The notes: generated from the sequence alone by a model not told the origin. A DNA stretch of 64,000 bases from Sulfurimonas aquatica (GCF_017357825.1 NZ_CP046072.1:496001-560000); one strand, 5' to 3'; positions 27,166 through 37,132 are shown, counted from the stretch's first letter. Program-made: numbers and translations.

Positions 27166-29115
27166 TTAAGCTCCTTTTTTCATGTATGCAATGGTTGCAT
27201 CAATTTTGCTAATAGCATTGGATATCTCTTTTTCATCTGATGAGTGGATAAGAGTCTCAAGCTCTGTTGTAAAAGAAGTCATTCTCATATTGTCGCTCAT
27301 CCCTTTTAATTTTAGTGCTTGTTGTTTTATTGCTTTTATCTCTGAGTTTTCTAGATCTCTTTGCATTGCTTGCAACATCTCTTTAGCTTCATTAAAATAA
27401 TCTTCTAATAGTTCATTAAAACTATCTAAATCTAAGCCTATTTCATTTGCGATACTCTCTTTTTTATAATCAACAGCTATTGCTTCTTCTGGAGACTCTT
27501 CTTCTATTTCTATTAGATCTTCATCAGTATGAAGTTCTGAGTCGTCAGTTAAAATTATCTCTACTCCATTATCATCTTCTTCAACCAATAACTCATTCTC
27601 TTCTACAGATACTATTTCATCTGTGAATAGATTGTCTTCAGCTTCAATCTCTACTGGAGTATCATCACTGTATACATCATCTGCTAGTTCAGCAACATCT
27701 ATTTTTTGGGGTACTTCTGAATCAACAATATCAATAGTCTCATTTTCTAATAGATCTTCTTCATCTTTAAAATCAATAGTGAGTTCATCTGTATCTATTT
27801 TAATCTCTTCTTGGGATTCTTTAGAGTCTACTATATCAATAGTCTCTTTTTCAAATAGATCCTCTTCATCTTTAAAGTCAATAGTGAGTTCATCTGCATC
27901 TATTTTAATCTCTTCTTCGGGTTCTTTAGAATCTACTATATCAATAGTCTCTTCTTCATCCTTGAAATCAATCGTAAGTTCATCGGTATCTATATTGATT
28001 TCTTCTTCTGGCTCATCAATATGGGGCTCATCATCGGTTTCTATTACATGCTGTACTTCGATACTTTCACCGGCCAATTTTGCAATAATTTTATATAGGG
28101 TGTCTAGGTTTTCTTTTATAACAGTAACATTTGCGTTGGTATTGATGATTGCAAGAACTTCAAAAGCATCTTCAATTCTCAAGTTCGCAGCAACACCTTT
28201 TAATTTGTGTGAGAGTATTTTTACATTATCTAAATCAGATTCTCTGAGTGAGTTATATAGAGCCTCTTTAAACTCTTTAGCCTGTGCTATAAAGTCTTCT
28301 ATAAACTCTTCAATAAGGTCAATAGGAAGACCAAGTTCATTTGATGCTACATGTGGATCATAAATGTAGCCATTATCATAAGTTTCAGAAGAGACTTCAA
28401 CTCTTGTTTTTGGTTGTTTTGGTGCAACTACCTCTGGCTTTTCTTCTTCAAGTTCAGGAAAATCATCCATAGCAACATCTAGACTAAGGTCATTTATATC
28501 CATCATTTGTGCTTCATCTGAACTCTTAGCACTTTGCGGAGCCTCTTGGATACGAGTAGGTTTCACTTCTTCTGGTACTAATGAAATATCATCCTGTATG
28601 TCCATATCAGAACCCATGTCAACATCAAGTGGTATTTCATATGGGTCTGATGTTAGGGATGAAGATTTTACTTGTGGCTGTGCATAGTCTTCAAATTCAG
28701 GTGTGTTGAAAATCTCTTTTGGGCTTTCGTTGTGGATCTGCGGTCGCTCAACTATATCGCCTGATATTCTTTTACTATCATCTAGGCTCAACTCATGAAT
28801 ATTATTTAGGTTTATTAAAAATGCTTTTTGTGATGGACTATCAACTAGGTAAGCAGTTGTAATTGTAATAGTAGATCTGTAGTTTTTTGAGTTAACATTA
28901 ATGATAACTTTTGATTCTTCGTTTGATTCAGCACATGTAATAAAGTCTATCCAATGTACATGTTTAAAATTATGTATATATCCTGGTGTTTTTACAAACA
29001 GGTCTGCAAAATCTGAAACTTCAGTTTTTAGTTGTGCAAGATTATTAAAACCGAGTAGTCTTAAATCTCTTTCATCAATTCCTAAAAACTCTTTTTGGTA
29101 ATTATAAATTAACAT
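27166..29115 (-). CDS. Dual Hpt-domain protein with acidic repeat linker
   Basis: 649 aa, no membrane helix. Residues 1-120 look like a small sensory or binding domain (ERDLRLLGFNNLAQLK). Residues ~250-345 form an Hpt domain with His303 (LSHKLKGVAANLR). Residues ~360-480 are three acidic repeats of 30, 35 and 35 aa containing DELTIDFKDEE. Residues ~555-649 form a second Hpt-like domain (ALKLKGMSDNMR) in which the phospho-accepting His is Leu601. It lies immediately before the hybrid kinase gene (3 bases apart) and should be its relay partner. It resembles no named protein I know. Confidence 0.8.
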   Translation of the reverse strand: MLIYNYQKEFLGIDERDLRLLGFNNLAQLKTEVSDFADLFVKTPGYIHNFKHVHWIDFITCAESNEESKVIINVNSKNYRSTITITTAYLVDSPSQKAFLINLNNIHELSLDDSKRISGDIVERPQIHNESPKEIFNTPEFEDYAQPQVKSSSLTSDPYEIPLDVDMGSDMDIQDDISLVPEEVKPTRIQEAPQSAKSSDEAQMMDINDLSLDVAMDDFPELEEEKPEVVAPKQPKTRVEVSSETYDNGYIYDPHVASNELGLPIDLIEEFIEDFIAQAKEFKEALYNSLRESDLDNVKILSHKLKGVAANLRIEDAFEVLAIINTNANVTVIKENLDTLYKIIAKLAGESIEVQHVIETDDEPHIDEPEEEINIDTDELTIDFKDEEETIDIVDSKEPEEEIKIDADELTIDFKDEEDLFEKETIDIVDSKESQEEIKIDTDELTIDFKDEEDLLENETIDIVDSEVPQKIDVAELADDVYSDDTPVEIEAEDNLFTDEIVSVEENELLVEEDDNGVEIILTDDSELHTDEDLIEIEEESPEEAIAVDYKKESIANEIGLDLDSFNELLEDYFNEAKEMLQAMQRDLENSEIKAIKQQALKLKGMSDNMRMTSFTTELETLIHSSDEKEISNAISKIDATIAYMKKGA

Positions 29116-29129
29116 ATATCTTTACCCCT

Positions 29130-29543
29130 TTACTCTTGAGTATCGAGCATTTTACTGTATGCTTCTTTATTCTCATTAATATCTTTTCTTGAGGCAATTT
29201 TTCTTGCAGCTATATAACCTGTAATCTCTTCATCAGAATTTTTTATAGGAAGTATTTCTGTGTCAACCCAATAGTAAAGCCCATCTTTTCGAAGGTTTTT
29301 GATAAGGCCATTCCAAACTTGACCACCTTTGATTGTTTCCCACATTCTTGAAAACAGAACTTTTGGCATATCTGGGTGTCTGACAATATTATGAGAAGTT
29401 CCCACTAATTCATCTACCTTATATCCTGATACTTCACAAAATGCCTTGTTTGCATATGTAATAATACCTTTAGCATCTGTTTGACTAATGATGACATTAG
29501 CTTCAAAAATATGCTCTTTATTAACCGGTGTTACTTTATTCAT
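29130..29543 (-). CDS. PAS-domain protein (Aer/CetB-like)
   Basis: 137 residues, essentially one PAS domain of the Aer type: ITYANKAFCEVSGYKVDELVG, HNIVRHPDMPKVLF, WNGLIKNLRKDGLYYWVDTE. Such PAS modules bind FAD in Aer and, in Campylobacter, CetB works with a separate membrane transducer in energy taxis. There is no methyl-accepting domain here. It is the first gene of the four-gene signalling operon, and could report redox status to the hybrid kinase, but that partnership is inferred from position. Confidence 0.85.
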   Translation of the reverse strand: MNKVTPVNKEHIFEANVIISQTDAKGIITYANKAFCEVSGYKVDELVGTSHNIVRHPDMPKVLFSRMWETIKGGQVWNGLIKNLRKDGLYYWVDTEILPIKNSDEEITGYIAARKIASRKDINENKEAYSKMLDTQE

Positions 29544-29612
29544 TAAAAATACCTTGTGTTAAGTAAAAACTAGAATCCTCATAAATATAACATAATCAAG
29601 TGAAAAAAAAAC

Positions 29613-31412
29613 TTATTTATAATATTCTTTTATAGTTTTTGCATCTTTTACATTTAAAACAGTACTTATTTCCTCAATACTTAGGTTTTTAAGCTCGTTG
29701 AATGTTCCAAAGTGTTGCAGGAGCTTTTTGACTTTTGCCTCTGATATGCCATACATATTAAGAAGCTTGCTCTCTTGGTCAAGTTTTAATTTTGTTTTTT
29801 TATGAAAGGTTATAGCCGACCTATGTGCTTCATCTCGTAAATTTTGAACCCATTGTAGTCTTTTATCGCTATTTTTTAATCTAAAAAGGTCATCTTTTGT
29901 ATAAATGATGTCGTTTGCTTTGCCTTTTGCTCGATGAGCTTTTGCATCAACTTTTTCTTTTGAAATGGCTATAACATCTATAAAGACAGAAGATGAGTTT
30001 AGTATTTCAATAGCTAGCTTTAAAAGGGTAGCCCCACCATCGAGAATCCATAAATCTGGAGGAGAACTCTTAGTAAAACTATTGACTCGCTTTGTGAGTG
30101 TTTCTCTCATCTGTGCATACTCATCTTTGGCTTCTAAGTGATAAGTCCTATAAGACTTTTTGTCAAACTTGGAGTTTTCATACACTATCATAGCCCCTAC
30201 AGTTGCAACTCCTGACATATGTGAGTTGTCAAAGACTTCAACACGACTTGGAAGTTTCTCTAGACTACATAACTCTTGAATCTCATGGAGGATTTTTGTG
30301 TTGTTTACATTTTTATCTCTGTTTAAAAGTTCATCGGCATTTAGTATAGCCAGCTCTATAAGATCTTTTCTTTTTCCTCTTAAGGGCCTCGATATAGATG
30401 CTTTACGTTCAAAAATCCTACTTAGATGCTCTTGCAGTAGGTTAAGTTCTTCTAAATCTTTAGAGATGAGTATGGGAGCTATGATTGGGGGTTTTATATC
30501 CTTGTAGAAATCTAGTAGAGCTCTAAATAGAAGCTCATTTTCATCAAAACCTTCATTAATATTAATATAATCATGAGAGGAGGATATGATTTTACCTGAA
30601 CGCATAAATATTCTCACAACCACTGCTTTAGAAGAGGTGTTTCTTACCGCAAAAATATCATAATCTTCATTAGTGGCAAAGTCAATATCGCTAGTAATTT
30701 CTGACCTACTTATCTTTTGTACTCTATCACGCAGCTCTGCTGCCTCTTCAAAACGCATCTCATCTGCATAAAACTCCATCTTTTCTTGGAGTTTATGTAT
30801 TAATGTCTTTTTATTTTTTATATATGAGGTGGCTTTATCTATCTCTTCTTGGTACCTCTCTTTTGTAACTGGAAGCTCGCAGGGACCAAGGCACTTATCT
30901 ATTTGATGGTATAAACATAGTTTTTTTGATTTCAGGCACCCTTTTTTTTGTACAAGTTTTGTGAGTTCATATACAGAGTCTAAAATATCTCTAGCTCCAA
31001 TAGAGTAGGGGCCATAATAGAGTATGTCTTTTGAATTAATGATTTTTCGTGTTATATCGAAACGCGGGTACTTTTGAGATTTATCTAAATATATGTATGG
31101 ATAGGTTTTATCATCACGGAGTAAAATATTGTATTTTGGATTTAACTGCTTAATGAGTGAGTTTTCTAGTATGAGCGCATCATGTTCAGAGTTAACAACT
31201 ATATAGTTCATAGAAACAGTCTGTTCTATCATCTTTTTTATTCTCAGAGATAGATTCGAATTAGCACAAAGGGTAGGCGTAAATTGCCAATAACTCTTCA
31301 CGCGATTTGAAAGATTCTTTGCCTTACCAATATAGAGTAGACGACTGTTTTTGTCAAAATATTGATAAATACCAGGGGATGATGGAAGTTGTTTTATAGT
31401 TTGTTCAAGAAT
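29613..31412 (-). CDS. uvrC: Excinuclease ABC subunit C, putative AUU start
   Basis: Dual-incision nuclease of nucleotide excision repair. The full protein needs the GIY-YIG domain, encoded upstream of the first canonical codon (GTG 31301): [20 protein letters not shown] then GKAKNLSNR. No ATG, GTG or TTG exists in that frame before an in-frame stop; the best start is ATT 31412-31410, seven bases after AAAAGG. This gives 599 aa, normal UvrC length. Further features are the UVR domain ([18 protein letters not shown]), the endonuclease domain ([22 protein letters not shown]) and C-terminal HhH motifs. It overlaps the DUF721 gene by eight bases. Confidence 0.93.
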   Translation of the reverse strand: MLEQTIKQLPSSPGIYQYFDKNSRLLYIGKAKNLSNRVKSYWQFTPTLCANSNLSLRIKKMIEQTVSMNYIVVNSEHDALILENSLIKQLNPKYNILLRDDKTYPYIYLDKSQKYPRFDITRKIINSKDILYYGPYSIGARDILDSVYELTKLVQKKGCLKSKKLCLYHQIDKCLGPCELPVTKERYQEEIDKATSYIKNKKTLIHKLQEKMEFYADEMRFEEAAELRDRVQKISRSEITSDIDFATNEDYDIFAVRNTSSKAVVVRIFMRSGKIISSSHDYININEGFDENELLFRALLDFYKDIKPPIIAPILISKDLEELNLLQEHLSRIFERKASISRPLRGKRKDLIELAILNADELLNRDKNVNNTKILHEIQELCSLEKLPSRVEVFDNSHMSGVATVGAMIVYENSKFDKKSYRTYHLEAKDEYAQMRETLTKRVNSFTKSSPPDLWILDGGATLLKLAIEILNSSSVFIDVIAISKEKVDAKAHRAKGKANDIIYTKDDLFRLKNSDKRLQWVQNLRDEAHRSAITFHKKTKLKLDQESKLLNMYGISEAKVKKLLQHFGTFNELKNLSIEEISTVLNVKDAKTIKEYYK

Positions 31413-31848
31413 TGTGATGCCTTTTGATTATCTCTTGTATACTTTTTGCTAGAGCTCTTAGTTTTTCATCTTTTATGTTTACTTCAATATCACCACTTGC
31501 TCTTTCACTATATAATTGTAACTCTTTTGGCTCAATATCTAATTTTATATCTGGAGTGTGTGTTACAAATGCTTTAATCTCTTTTATAGGAGTTTCTTTA
31601 CATTCGTCTGGTGTGTGAAAATTTAAAGCACTTTTAATATTTTGTATATTATTATCGAACTCTTGCTTAGCACCCGGGTGATTTAAAACAAAAAATAGTG
31701 TATCATTCTTTATATATGCGAATTTTATCATTTTTTGAAGAGCGGGTACAAAGATTGATTGGATTTTTTTAATGCATTTGAATTTAGCGAGTTTTGTAAA
31801 TTGAGGTTTATCTTGAATGGAATTAATAATTTGAGCAGCATTTTTCAT
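31405..31848 (-). CDS. DUF721 (DciA-like) protein
   Basis: 147 residues, cytosolic. The middle ([20 protein letters not shown]) matches the conserved strand-helix of DUF721 proteins, a family that includes DciA, the DnaB helicase loader of many bacteria. The C-terminal part is unrelated charged sequence. Function in this phylum is not established, so only the family is suggested. It lies directly upstream of uvrC with overlapping ends and divergent from a small lipoprotein gene whose 5' end overlaps its own. Confidence 0.55.
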   Translation of the reverse strand: MKNAAQIINSIQDKPQFTKLAKFKCIKKIQSIFVPALQKMIKFAYIKNDTLFFVLNHPGAKQEFDNNIQNIKSALNFHTPDECKETPIKEIKAFVTHTPDIKLDIEPKELQLYSERASGDIEVNIKDEKLRALAKSIQEIIKRHHNS

Positions 31849-32001
31849 CTGCTTATTATAACAATCTTTTTATTAAGTATTAGTGCTTGTGGCTATAAAG
31901 CTTCTCCCTATTATGAAGATAAAATATATGAAAATAATGAAAATATAAGTTTTACAATAAAAAAAAGTGACGAAAATTTAACTAGTGAGAAGTGTGATTA
32001 A
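31831..32001 (+). CDS. Small lipoprotein (LptM/YifL-like layout)
   Basis: A 56-residue lipoprotein if it starts at TTG 31831 (GGA nine bases upstream). Signal peptide LLIITIFLLSISAC ends in a lipobox with Cys, then GYKASPYYEDK, the short CGxK-type N terminus seen in LptM/YifL-like lipoproteins. The remainder is hydrophilic and acidic. The frame stays open upstream to 31759, but that part lies antisense to the DUF721 gene start and is less likely coding. Its stop overlaps the nadB ATG (TAATG). The exact start is uncertain. Confidence 0.6.
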   Translation: MSSIFHLLIITIFLLSISACGYKASPYYEDKIYENNENISFTIKKSDENLTSEKCD

Positions 32002-33449
32002 TGTTTAGATACGACGTAATTATAATTGGAGCGGGCATTGCGGGTTTATACGCTGCTATGAAGCTACCAAAGAATAAAAAAGTTTTAATAATAAATAAAC
32101 GCGAAACGTTTAAGTGTAATACCTTTTACGCGCAAGGCGGCGTAGCTTTGGCTAGAGATGAAGCGGATATCCCATCACATATAAAAGATACATTAGAGGC
32201 TGGTTCAGGACTATGCGATAGTGAAGCTGTTGATATTTTGAGTAAAAATTCTCTTTTGGAGATAGAAAATCTCATCCACCTTGGTTTTGAGTTTGATAAA
32301 AGTGAAGATGGGGAGTTGCTTTATACCAAAGAAGCGGCACACTCATGTGAGAGAATACTTCATGCTGGAGGTGATGCGACAGGAAGATATATTCACTATT
32401 TTTTACTTGAGAGAAATCCTCACGCTATGCTTGGTGACGCTAGAGTAGTTGATCTACTCATAAAAGATGGCGTTTGTCATGGCGTTACAGTCTTAGATCA
32501 CAGAGAGAGTAGAAATATCTATGCCAAGGATATTATCATTGCGAGTGGAGGACTAGGGTCACTTTATGAGTATCACACAAACGCACCATGTATTAGTGCT
32601 GACATTCAAGGACTTTGCGTTGTAAAAGGCATAGAGCTTGATAGAATGGAGATGTTACAGTTTCATCCAACTGTATTTGTAAAAAGTGACAATGCTCAAA
32701 AAATGCTTTTAACAGAAGCACTGCGTGGAGAAGGCGCGACTATAGAAGATGAAAATGGTAGAAGATTTTTGTTTGATTATGATGAACGTGGGGAGTTGGC
32801 GTCTCGAGATATTGTAAGTAAAGCTATCTACCTTTATAAGAAGAAGACTGGCATGCAGGTTTATTTGGCGTTTGATAAGTTTAGTGATGAGTATTTTGCT
32901 CATAGATTTCCAAATATATGTGAAAATTTAAGAGGCTTAGGTTTTAAAGTGCCTTCCCAAAGAGTTCCAATATCTCCGGCATTTCATTATGCAATTGGGG
33001 GTATCCGAAGCGATTTAAATGCGAGAGTTCCAAGTGTAAAAAACCTTTATGCAATAGGTGAAGTTGCTTCTACCAGAGTGCATGGAGCAAATAGACTTGC
33101 ATCAAACTCTTTACTTGAAGGCTTGGTATTTGCTAAAAGAGCCGTTGAAGATATATTGAGCAGGGATGAAGACAAAGAACTAGTAGAGTTTGACGTAACG
33201 GATGAAGTTATGAGTCTAAAAGATGATAAGGCTAAGAAAAATCAACTACGAAAAATTATGTGGGAGAATGTTTCCATAATAAGAACAAAATCAGGATTAA
33301 ATGATGCATTGGAACAAATTAATGCACTTTTAAATGAAAATATTGGTACACTACTTAAATTTCGTTTATTGACAGCGAGAGAGATAGTTTTAGGGGCACT
33401 CTCACGTGATAAATCAATTGGCGTTCATACAATACAAGAGGAGATATAA
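32001..33449 (+). CDS. nadB: L-aspartate oxidase
   Basis: FAD enzyme oxidising L-aspartate to iminoaspartate, first step of de novo NAD synthesis. The Rossmann FAD motif IIGAGIAGLYAA is at residues ~8-19, then TFYAQGGVALA, HEAAHSCERIL-like KEAAHSCERILHAGGDATG, FHPTVF, REASRI-like ALRGEGATIEDENGRRF and HGANRLASNSLLEGLVFAKR near the C terminus. 482 aa is slightly short but within the family range. nhaD starts on the last base of its stop codon, indicating a transcriptional unit with the small lipoprotein gene. Confidence 0.94.
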   Translation: MFRYDVIIIGAGIAGLYAAMKLPKNKKVLIINKRETFKCNTFYAQGGVALARDEADIPSHIKDTLEAGSGLCDSEAVDILSKNSLLEIENLIHLGFEFDKSEDGELLYTKEAAHSCERILHAGGDATGRYIHYFLLERNPHAMLGDARVVDLLIKDGVCHGVTVLDHRESRNIYAKDIIIASGGLGSLYEYHTNAPCISADIQGLCVVKGIELDRMEMLQFHPTVFVKSDNAQKMLLTEALRGEGATIEDENGRRFLFDYDERGELASRDIVSKAIYLYKKKTGMQVYLAFDKFSDEYFAHRFPNICENLRGLGFKVPSQRVPISPAFHYAIGGIRSDLNARVPSVKNLYAIGEVASTRVHGANRLASNSLLEGLVFAKRAVEDILSRDEDKELVEFDVTDEVMSLKDDKAKKNQLRKIMWENVSIIRTKSGLNDALEQINALLNENIGTLLKFRLLTAREIVLGALSRDKSIGVHTIQEEI

Positions 33450-34789
33450 TGGAACATGGTTCAGTAGTTGAAGGTGTAGCTCAAGCAGTTACACATGTAA
33501 GTCTAGCAACAGAATGGGTGGGTTGGTTAAGTTTAGCTGTTTTTATAATAGCTTATTATTTTATTGCGACAGAGGATAAATACGAGGTAAACAAAGCAAA
33601 ACCTGCTCTTTTTGCTGGTACATTTATGTTTATGCTTATTGGTATTTATCATGCCATAAATGGTATGAATCCTGATGCTCTTCATGATGAGTTAGAGCTT
33701 CTTATCTTAGAAATTGCGGAGATATTTTTCTTCTTACTTGTTGCAATGACTTTCATTGAAACACTGATAGAACGTGGTGTATTTGACTTGATGAAGTATA
33801 AGCTTGTTTCAAAAGGGTACACATATAAAAAGCTTTTCTGGCTTACAGGTCTTTTAGCATTTTTTATCTCACCAGTTGCAGATAACTTAACTACGGCACT
33901 TATCCTCTCTACTGTACTTTTTACGATTGATAAGAAAAATCTTGCATTCTTAGTTCCTGGTGCTATAAACATTGTTGTTGCTGCAAATGCTGGTGGTGCA
34001 TGGTCTCCATTTGGTGACATTACAACACTAATGGCATGGACTGCTGGAAAGGGTGAGTTTGTTGACTTCTTATACCTTTTTCCTGCTTCTGTAGTTGGAT
34101 GGGTTATTACTGCATTTTTACTTAGTATGTCTATTCCAAGTGGACAGCCACCTTTTGATGCTTCAACTGAAGAGAAACCAGTAGTTTGTGATGGTGGAAT
34201 GGTGGTTGCATATCTTGGTGTGGCTACAATAGCAATGGCTGTTTTAGGTCACCAGTTTTTCCATTTCCCTGCAATGTGGGGTATGATGTTTGGTATGGCT
34301 ATACTTAAGCTCTACTCAGTTCAGCTTACGAAAACAGGAAGAAATAGCTTTAATATTTATGTAAATATGCAAAAAGTTGAAAATGATACACTCCTTTTCT
34401 TCTTTGGTATATTATCAGCTGTTGGGGCACTACACTTTTTAGGATTCTTACACTATATTCACAATTTATATGAATCATTTGGTCCAACTGTATCAAATAT
34501 AGGTGTAGGTTTTCTTTCTGCTATAGTTGATAATGTTCCAGTTATGAGTGCAATTTTAAAATCGTCTCCTAGTATGGGACTTGACCAATGGCTACTTGTA
34601 ACACTAACAGCAGGTATTGGTGGTAGTTTAATCTCTTTTGGTTCAGCTGCAGGTGTAGGTGTAATGGGTAGACTTCACGGTATCTATACATTTGGTGCAC
34701 ATATGAAACATTCATGGACAATTTTAGTTGGCTATATTGCTTCTATTGCTGTATGGTATGTTCAATTTGAAGTTTTAGGTCTTTACTAA
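33449..34789 (+). CDS. nhaD: Na+/H+ antiporter NhaD
   Basis: Inner-membrane sodium/proton antiporter of the IT-superfamily NhaD family. 446 residues with about eleven hydrophobic helices; conserved features include LLVAMTFIETLIERGVFD, FFISPVADNLTTALILSTV, NAGGAWSPFGDITTLMAW, NVPVMSAIL and GGSLISFGSAAGVGVMG. NhaD antiporters are typical of marine and alkaline bacteria. It is translationally coupled to nadB. A hairpin lies shortly after the gene. Confidence 0.93.
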   Translation: MEHGSVVEGVAQAVTHVSLATEWVGWLSLAVFIIAYYFIATEDKYEVNKAKPALFAGTFMFMLIGIYHAINGMNPDALHDELELLILEIAEIFFFLLVAMTFIETLIERGVFDLMKYKLVSKGYTYKKLFWLTGLLAFFISPVADNLTTALILSTVLFTIDKKNLAFLVPGAINIVVAANAGGAWSPFGDITTLMAWTAGKGEFVDFLYLFPASVVGWVITAFLLSMSIPSGQPPFDASTEEKPVVCDGGMVVAYLGVATIAMAVLGHQFFHFPAMWGMMFGMAILKLYSVQLTKTGRNSFNIYVNMQKVENDTLLFFFGILSAVGALHFLGFLHYIHNLYESFGPTVSNIGVGFLSAIVDNVPVMSAILKSSPSMGLDQWLLVTLTAGIGGSLISFGSAAGVGVMGRLHGIYTFGAHMKHSWTILVGYIASIAVWYVQFEVLGLY

Positions 34790-34801
34790 AAAACTCTTTA
34801 A

Positions 34802-34829
34802 TGTCGCGTTTAATTATATAAATGCGACA
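34802..34829. terminator. Hairpin between nhaD and guaA
   Basis: 11-bp stem with one G-U pair: TGTCGCGTTTA (34802-34812) and TAAATGCGACA (34819-34829), loop ATTATA. No T run follows on the plus strand, so it may be a weak terminator or an RNA-processing structure ahead of guaA. Confidence 0.5.
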
Positions 34830-34910
34830 CCCTTCTCGTAAATCAAAAATTAATCTTGTTTTTGGTATCCTTTCATAATTAATTACCTCATTACTATTAA
34901 AGGCATCAAC

Positions 34911-36449
34911 ATGACAAATGTAAGCATTATTGTTCTAGATTTCGGTTCTCAATACACACAACTTATAGCTCGTCGTCTTCGTGAAGATAAAATTTATTGT
35001 GAAATTCTTCCATATCATACTTCAGTAGAAGATATTAAGGTTAAAAATCCTAAAGGTATTATTTTAAGTGGTGGCCCCTCTTCTGTTTATAACGCAGATG
35101 CTTATGAGGTTGATCAAGGTGTATACTCTATGGGTATACCCGTTCTTGGTATTTGTTACGGTATGCAAAGAATTGCCGTAGATTTTGGTGGTTCTGTGAT
35201 TCGCTCTTCTCATCATGAGTATGGAAAAGCAGAATTAAAATTAGAAACTGCTTCTCCACTTTTAGCTGATTGTGATGATGGGAGAATCGTTTGGATGAGT
35301 CACTCTGATAAAGTAGATGTTCTTCCAGAGGGTTTCGCACCAATAGCAACTTCAGATAATTCTCCATATGCAGCAATCGCTAATGAAGAAAAACGTGTTT
35401 ATGCTATGCAGTTTCATCCGGAAGTTCAGCACTCAGAAGAGGGTTACCTCATGCTTCGCAACTTTGCAAAAAATATTTGTGGCGTTACAGAAAAATGGAA
35501 AATGGAACACTTCTTAAAAGAGCAAATCAAAATAATTCGTGAAAAAGTGGGAACTGGTAAAGTACTTTGTGGACTAAGTGGTGGGGTTGATAGTTCAGTT
35601 GTTGCGGCTATGCTTTATGAAGCTATTGGCGATCAACTTATTCCAGTGTTCGTAGATAACGGATTGCTCAGAAAAGGTGAACGTGAACAAGTTGAAGAAG
35701 TATTCAAGATAAATTTAAAAACACCACTGATTACTGTTGATGCAGTAGATAACTTTCTTGGTAAACTAGAAGGTATATCTGATCCTGAACAAAAACGTAA
35801 GATAATAGGGCACACATTCATAGAAGAATTTGAAAAAGAGGCTAAAAAACATGATGGTATTAAGTTTTTAGCACAAGGTACTCTGTATCCTGATGTCATT
35901 GAGTCTATCTCTGTAAATGGCCCATCTGAAGTAATCAAGTCTCACCACAATGTTGGGGGATTACCTGACTGGATGGATTTCGAACTTATAGAACCACTTC
36001 GCGAATTATTTAAAGATGAGGTACGTAAAATTGGATTAGAACTTGGGTTACCAGAGTCTATGATTAATCGTCATCCATTTCCTGGTCCTGGCCTTGCCAT
36101 TAGAATAATGGGTGATGTTAATGTTCCTGATTTGACTATTTTACGTGAGGCTGACGTAATTTTACTCGATGAGTTAAAAGCTAGTGGGTACTATGCTAAA
36201 ACATGGCAAGCATTTGCAGTTTTACTGAATGTAAAATCAGTTGGCGTTATGGGTGATAATCGTACGTATGATAACACAGTATGTGTAAGAGTTGTTGAAG
36301 CGGTTGATGGAATGACTGCTACATTCGCACACCTTCCACATGATCTACTTGAGAGAATCTCTCGTCGTATTATTAATGAAGTAGATGGAATAAATAGAGT
36401 TGTTTATGACATCTCCTCTAAGCCACCTGCAACAATAGAGTGGGAATAG
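34911..36449 (+). CDS. guaA: GMP synthase (glutamine-hydrolysing)
   Basis: Converts XMP to GMP with glutamine and ATP. The N-terminal class I amidotransferase has nucleophile Cys82 in LGICYGMQ and the His-Glu part of its triad in [11 protein letters not shown]. The ATP pyrophosphatase P-loop is [10 protein letters not shown] (about residue 222), followed by the C-terminal dimerisation domain ([29 protein letters not shown]). 512 aa is the usual length. hemD follows 22 bases after the stop. Confidence 0.98.
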   Translation: MTNVSIIVLDFGSQYTQLIARRLREDKIYCEILPYHTSVEDIKVKNPKGIILSGGPSSVYNADAYEVDQGVYSMGIPVLGICYGMQRIAVDFGGSVIRSSHHEYGKAELKLETASPLLADCDDGRIVWMSHSDKVDVLPEGFAPIATSDNSPYAAIANEEKRVYAMQFHPEVQHSEEGYLMLRNFAKNICGVTEKWKMEHFLKEQIKIIREKVGTGKVLCGLSGGVDSSVVAAMLYEAIGDQLIPVFVDNGLLRKGEREQVEEVFKINLKTPLITVDAVDNFLGKLEGISDPEQKRKIIGHTFIEEFEKEAKKHDGIKFLAQGTLYPDVIESISVNGPSEVIKSHHNVGGLPDWMDFELIEPLRELFKDEVRKIGLELGLPESMINRHPFPGPGLAIRIMGDVNVPDLTILREADVILLDELKASGYYAKTWQAFAVLLNVKSVGVMGDNRTYDNTVCVRVVEAVDGMTATFAHLPHDLLERISRRIINEVDGINRVVYDISSKPPATIEWE

Positions 36450-36471
36450 GACGTAAAACTCCTATCTATTC

Positions 36472-37101
36472 ATGCAAAAAAAAGTTTACCTTTTTTCTAC
36501 CTCTTCACATGCAGATGCCATTAGCATAAACTCTCTTGATATAAAACTTCTAAAACCAGAGATCGACTTTTCAAAATATGATTATTTAATTATCACGTCC
36601 AAGCAAGTCTCTAATGCACTCTCTCAATATGAAAGAGCAGAATATATAGAAAAAAAAGCACTCTGTATTTCAACCCAAAGTGCAAAAAGCTTTGAAGAAC
36701 TAGGTGGAAAAGTTTTAAGCTTAGGTAGTGGCTATGGGGATAACCTTTCATCTATAATAAAGAGTCACCCTAAAGATATAAAATGGCTCTACTTAAGAGC
36801 CAAGGTGGTAGCATCTGACTTTACTAAAGAGTGCTTGAGTGATGGATATAATATTGATGAAGTTATAGTTTATGAGAGTGAGTGTTCTCAAGATATAAAA
36901 AATGTTTGTGTATCACAAAATGATACTTTAATATTTACATCACCATCAAGCATAAAATGCTTTTTAAAATATCATAAGATTTCTAAAACAAACGATGTGA
37001 TAGTGATTGGAAGAAGCAGTGCTAAAGCTATACCAAAGCATATAGAATATAAAATATCCCAAGAAACAACTATAAAGAGTTGCATGGAACTACTGCATTG
37101 A
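36472..37101 (+). CDS. hemD: Uroporphyrinogen-III synthase
   Basis: Closes the tetrapyrrole ring with D-ring inversion in haem, sirohaem and cobalamin synthesis. HemD sequences diverge strongly; the call rests on the two-domain layout and conserved spots: YDYLIITSKQVSNAL near the N terminus, IKWLYLRAKVVASDF, the Tyr-containing VIVYES hinge, LIFTSPSSIKCFL and VIGRSSAKAI. 209 aa is normal. It lies 22 bases after guaA and 31 bases before a hybrid kinase gene. Confidence 0.88.
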   Translation: MQKKVYLFSTSSHADAISINSLDIKLLKPEIDFSKYDYLIITSKQVSNALSQYERAEYIEKKALCISTQSAKSFEELGGKVLSLGSGYGDNLSSIIKSHPKDIKWLYLRAKVVASDFTKECLSDGYNIDEVIVYESECSQDIKNVCVSQNDTLIFTSPSSIKCFLKYHKISKTNDVIVIGRSSAKAIPKHIEYKISQETTIKSCMELLH

Positions 37102-37132
37102 TATAGTAATACCAATTTTTTTAAGGTTATTG

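Noticed and set aside
27715-28020. Repeated units considered as CRISPR-like array
   Set aside because: The repeats are in frame, degenerate at DNA level and encode an acidic linker; no uniform spacers or cas genes.
27623-28363. 246-codon Ser/Ile-rich plus-strand frame
   Set aside because: It lies entirely antisense to the Hpt-domain gene; serine runs mirror the GAT/GAA codons of the acidic repeats.
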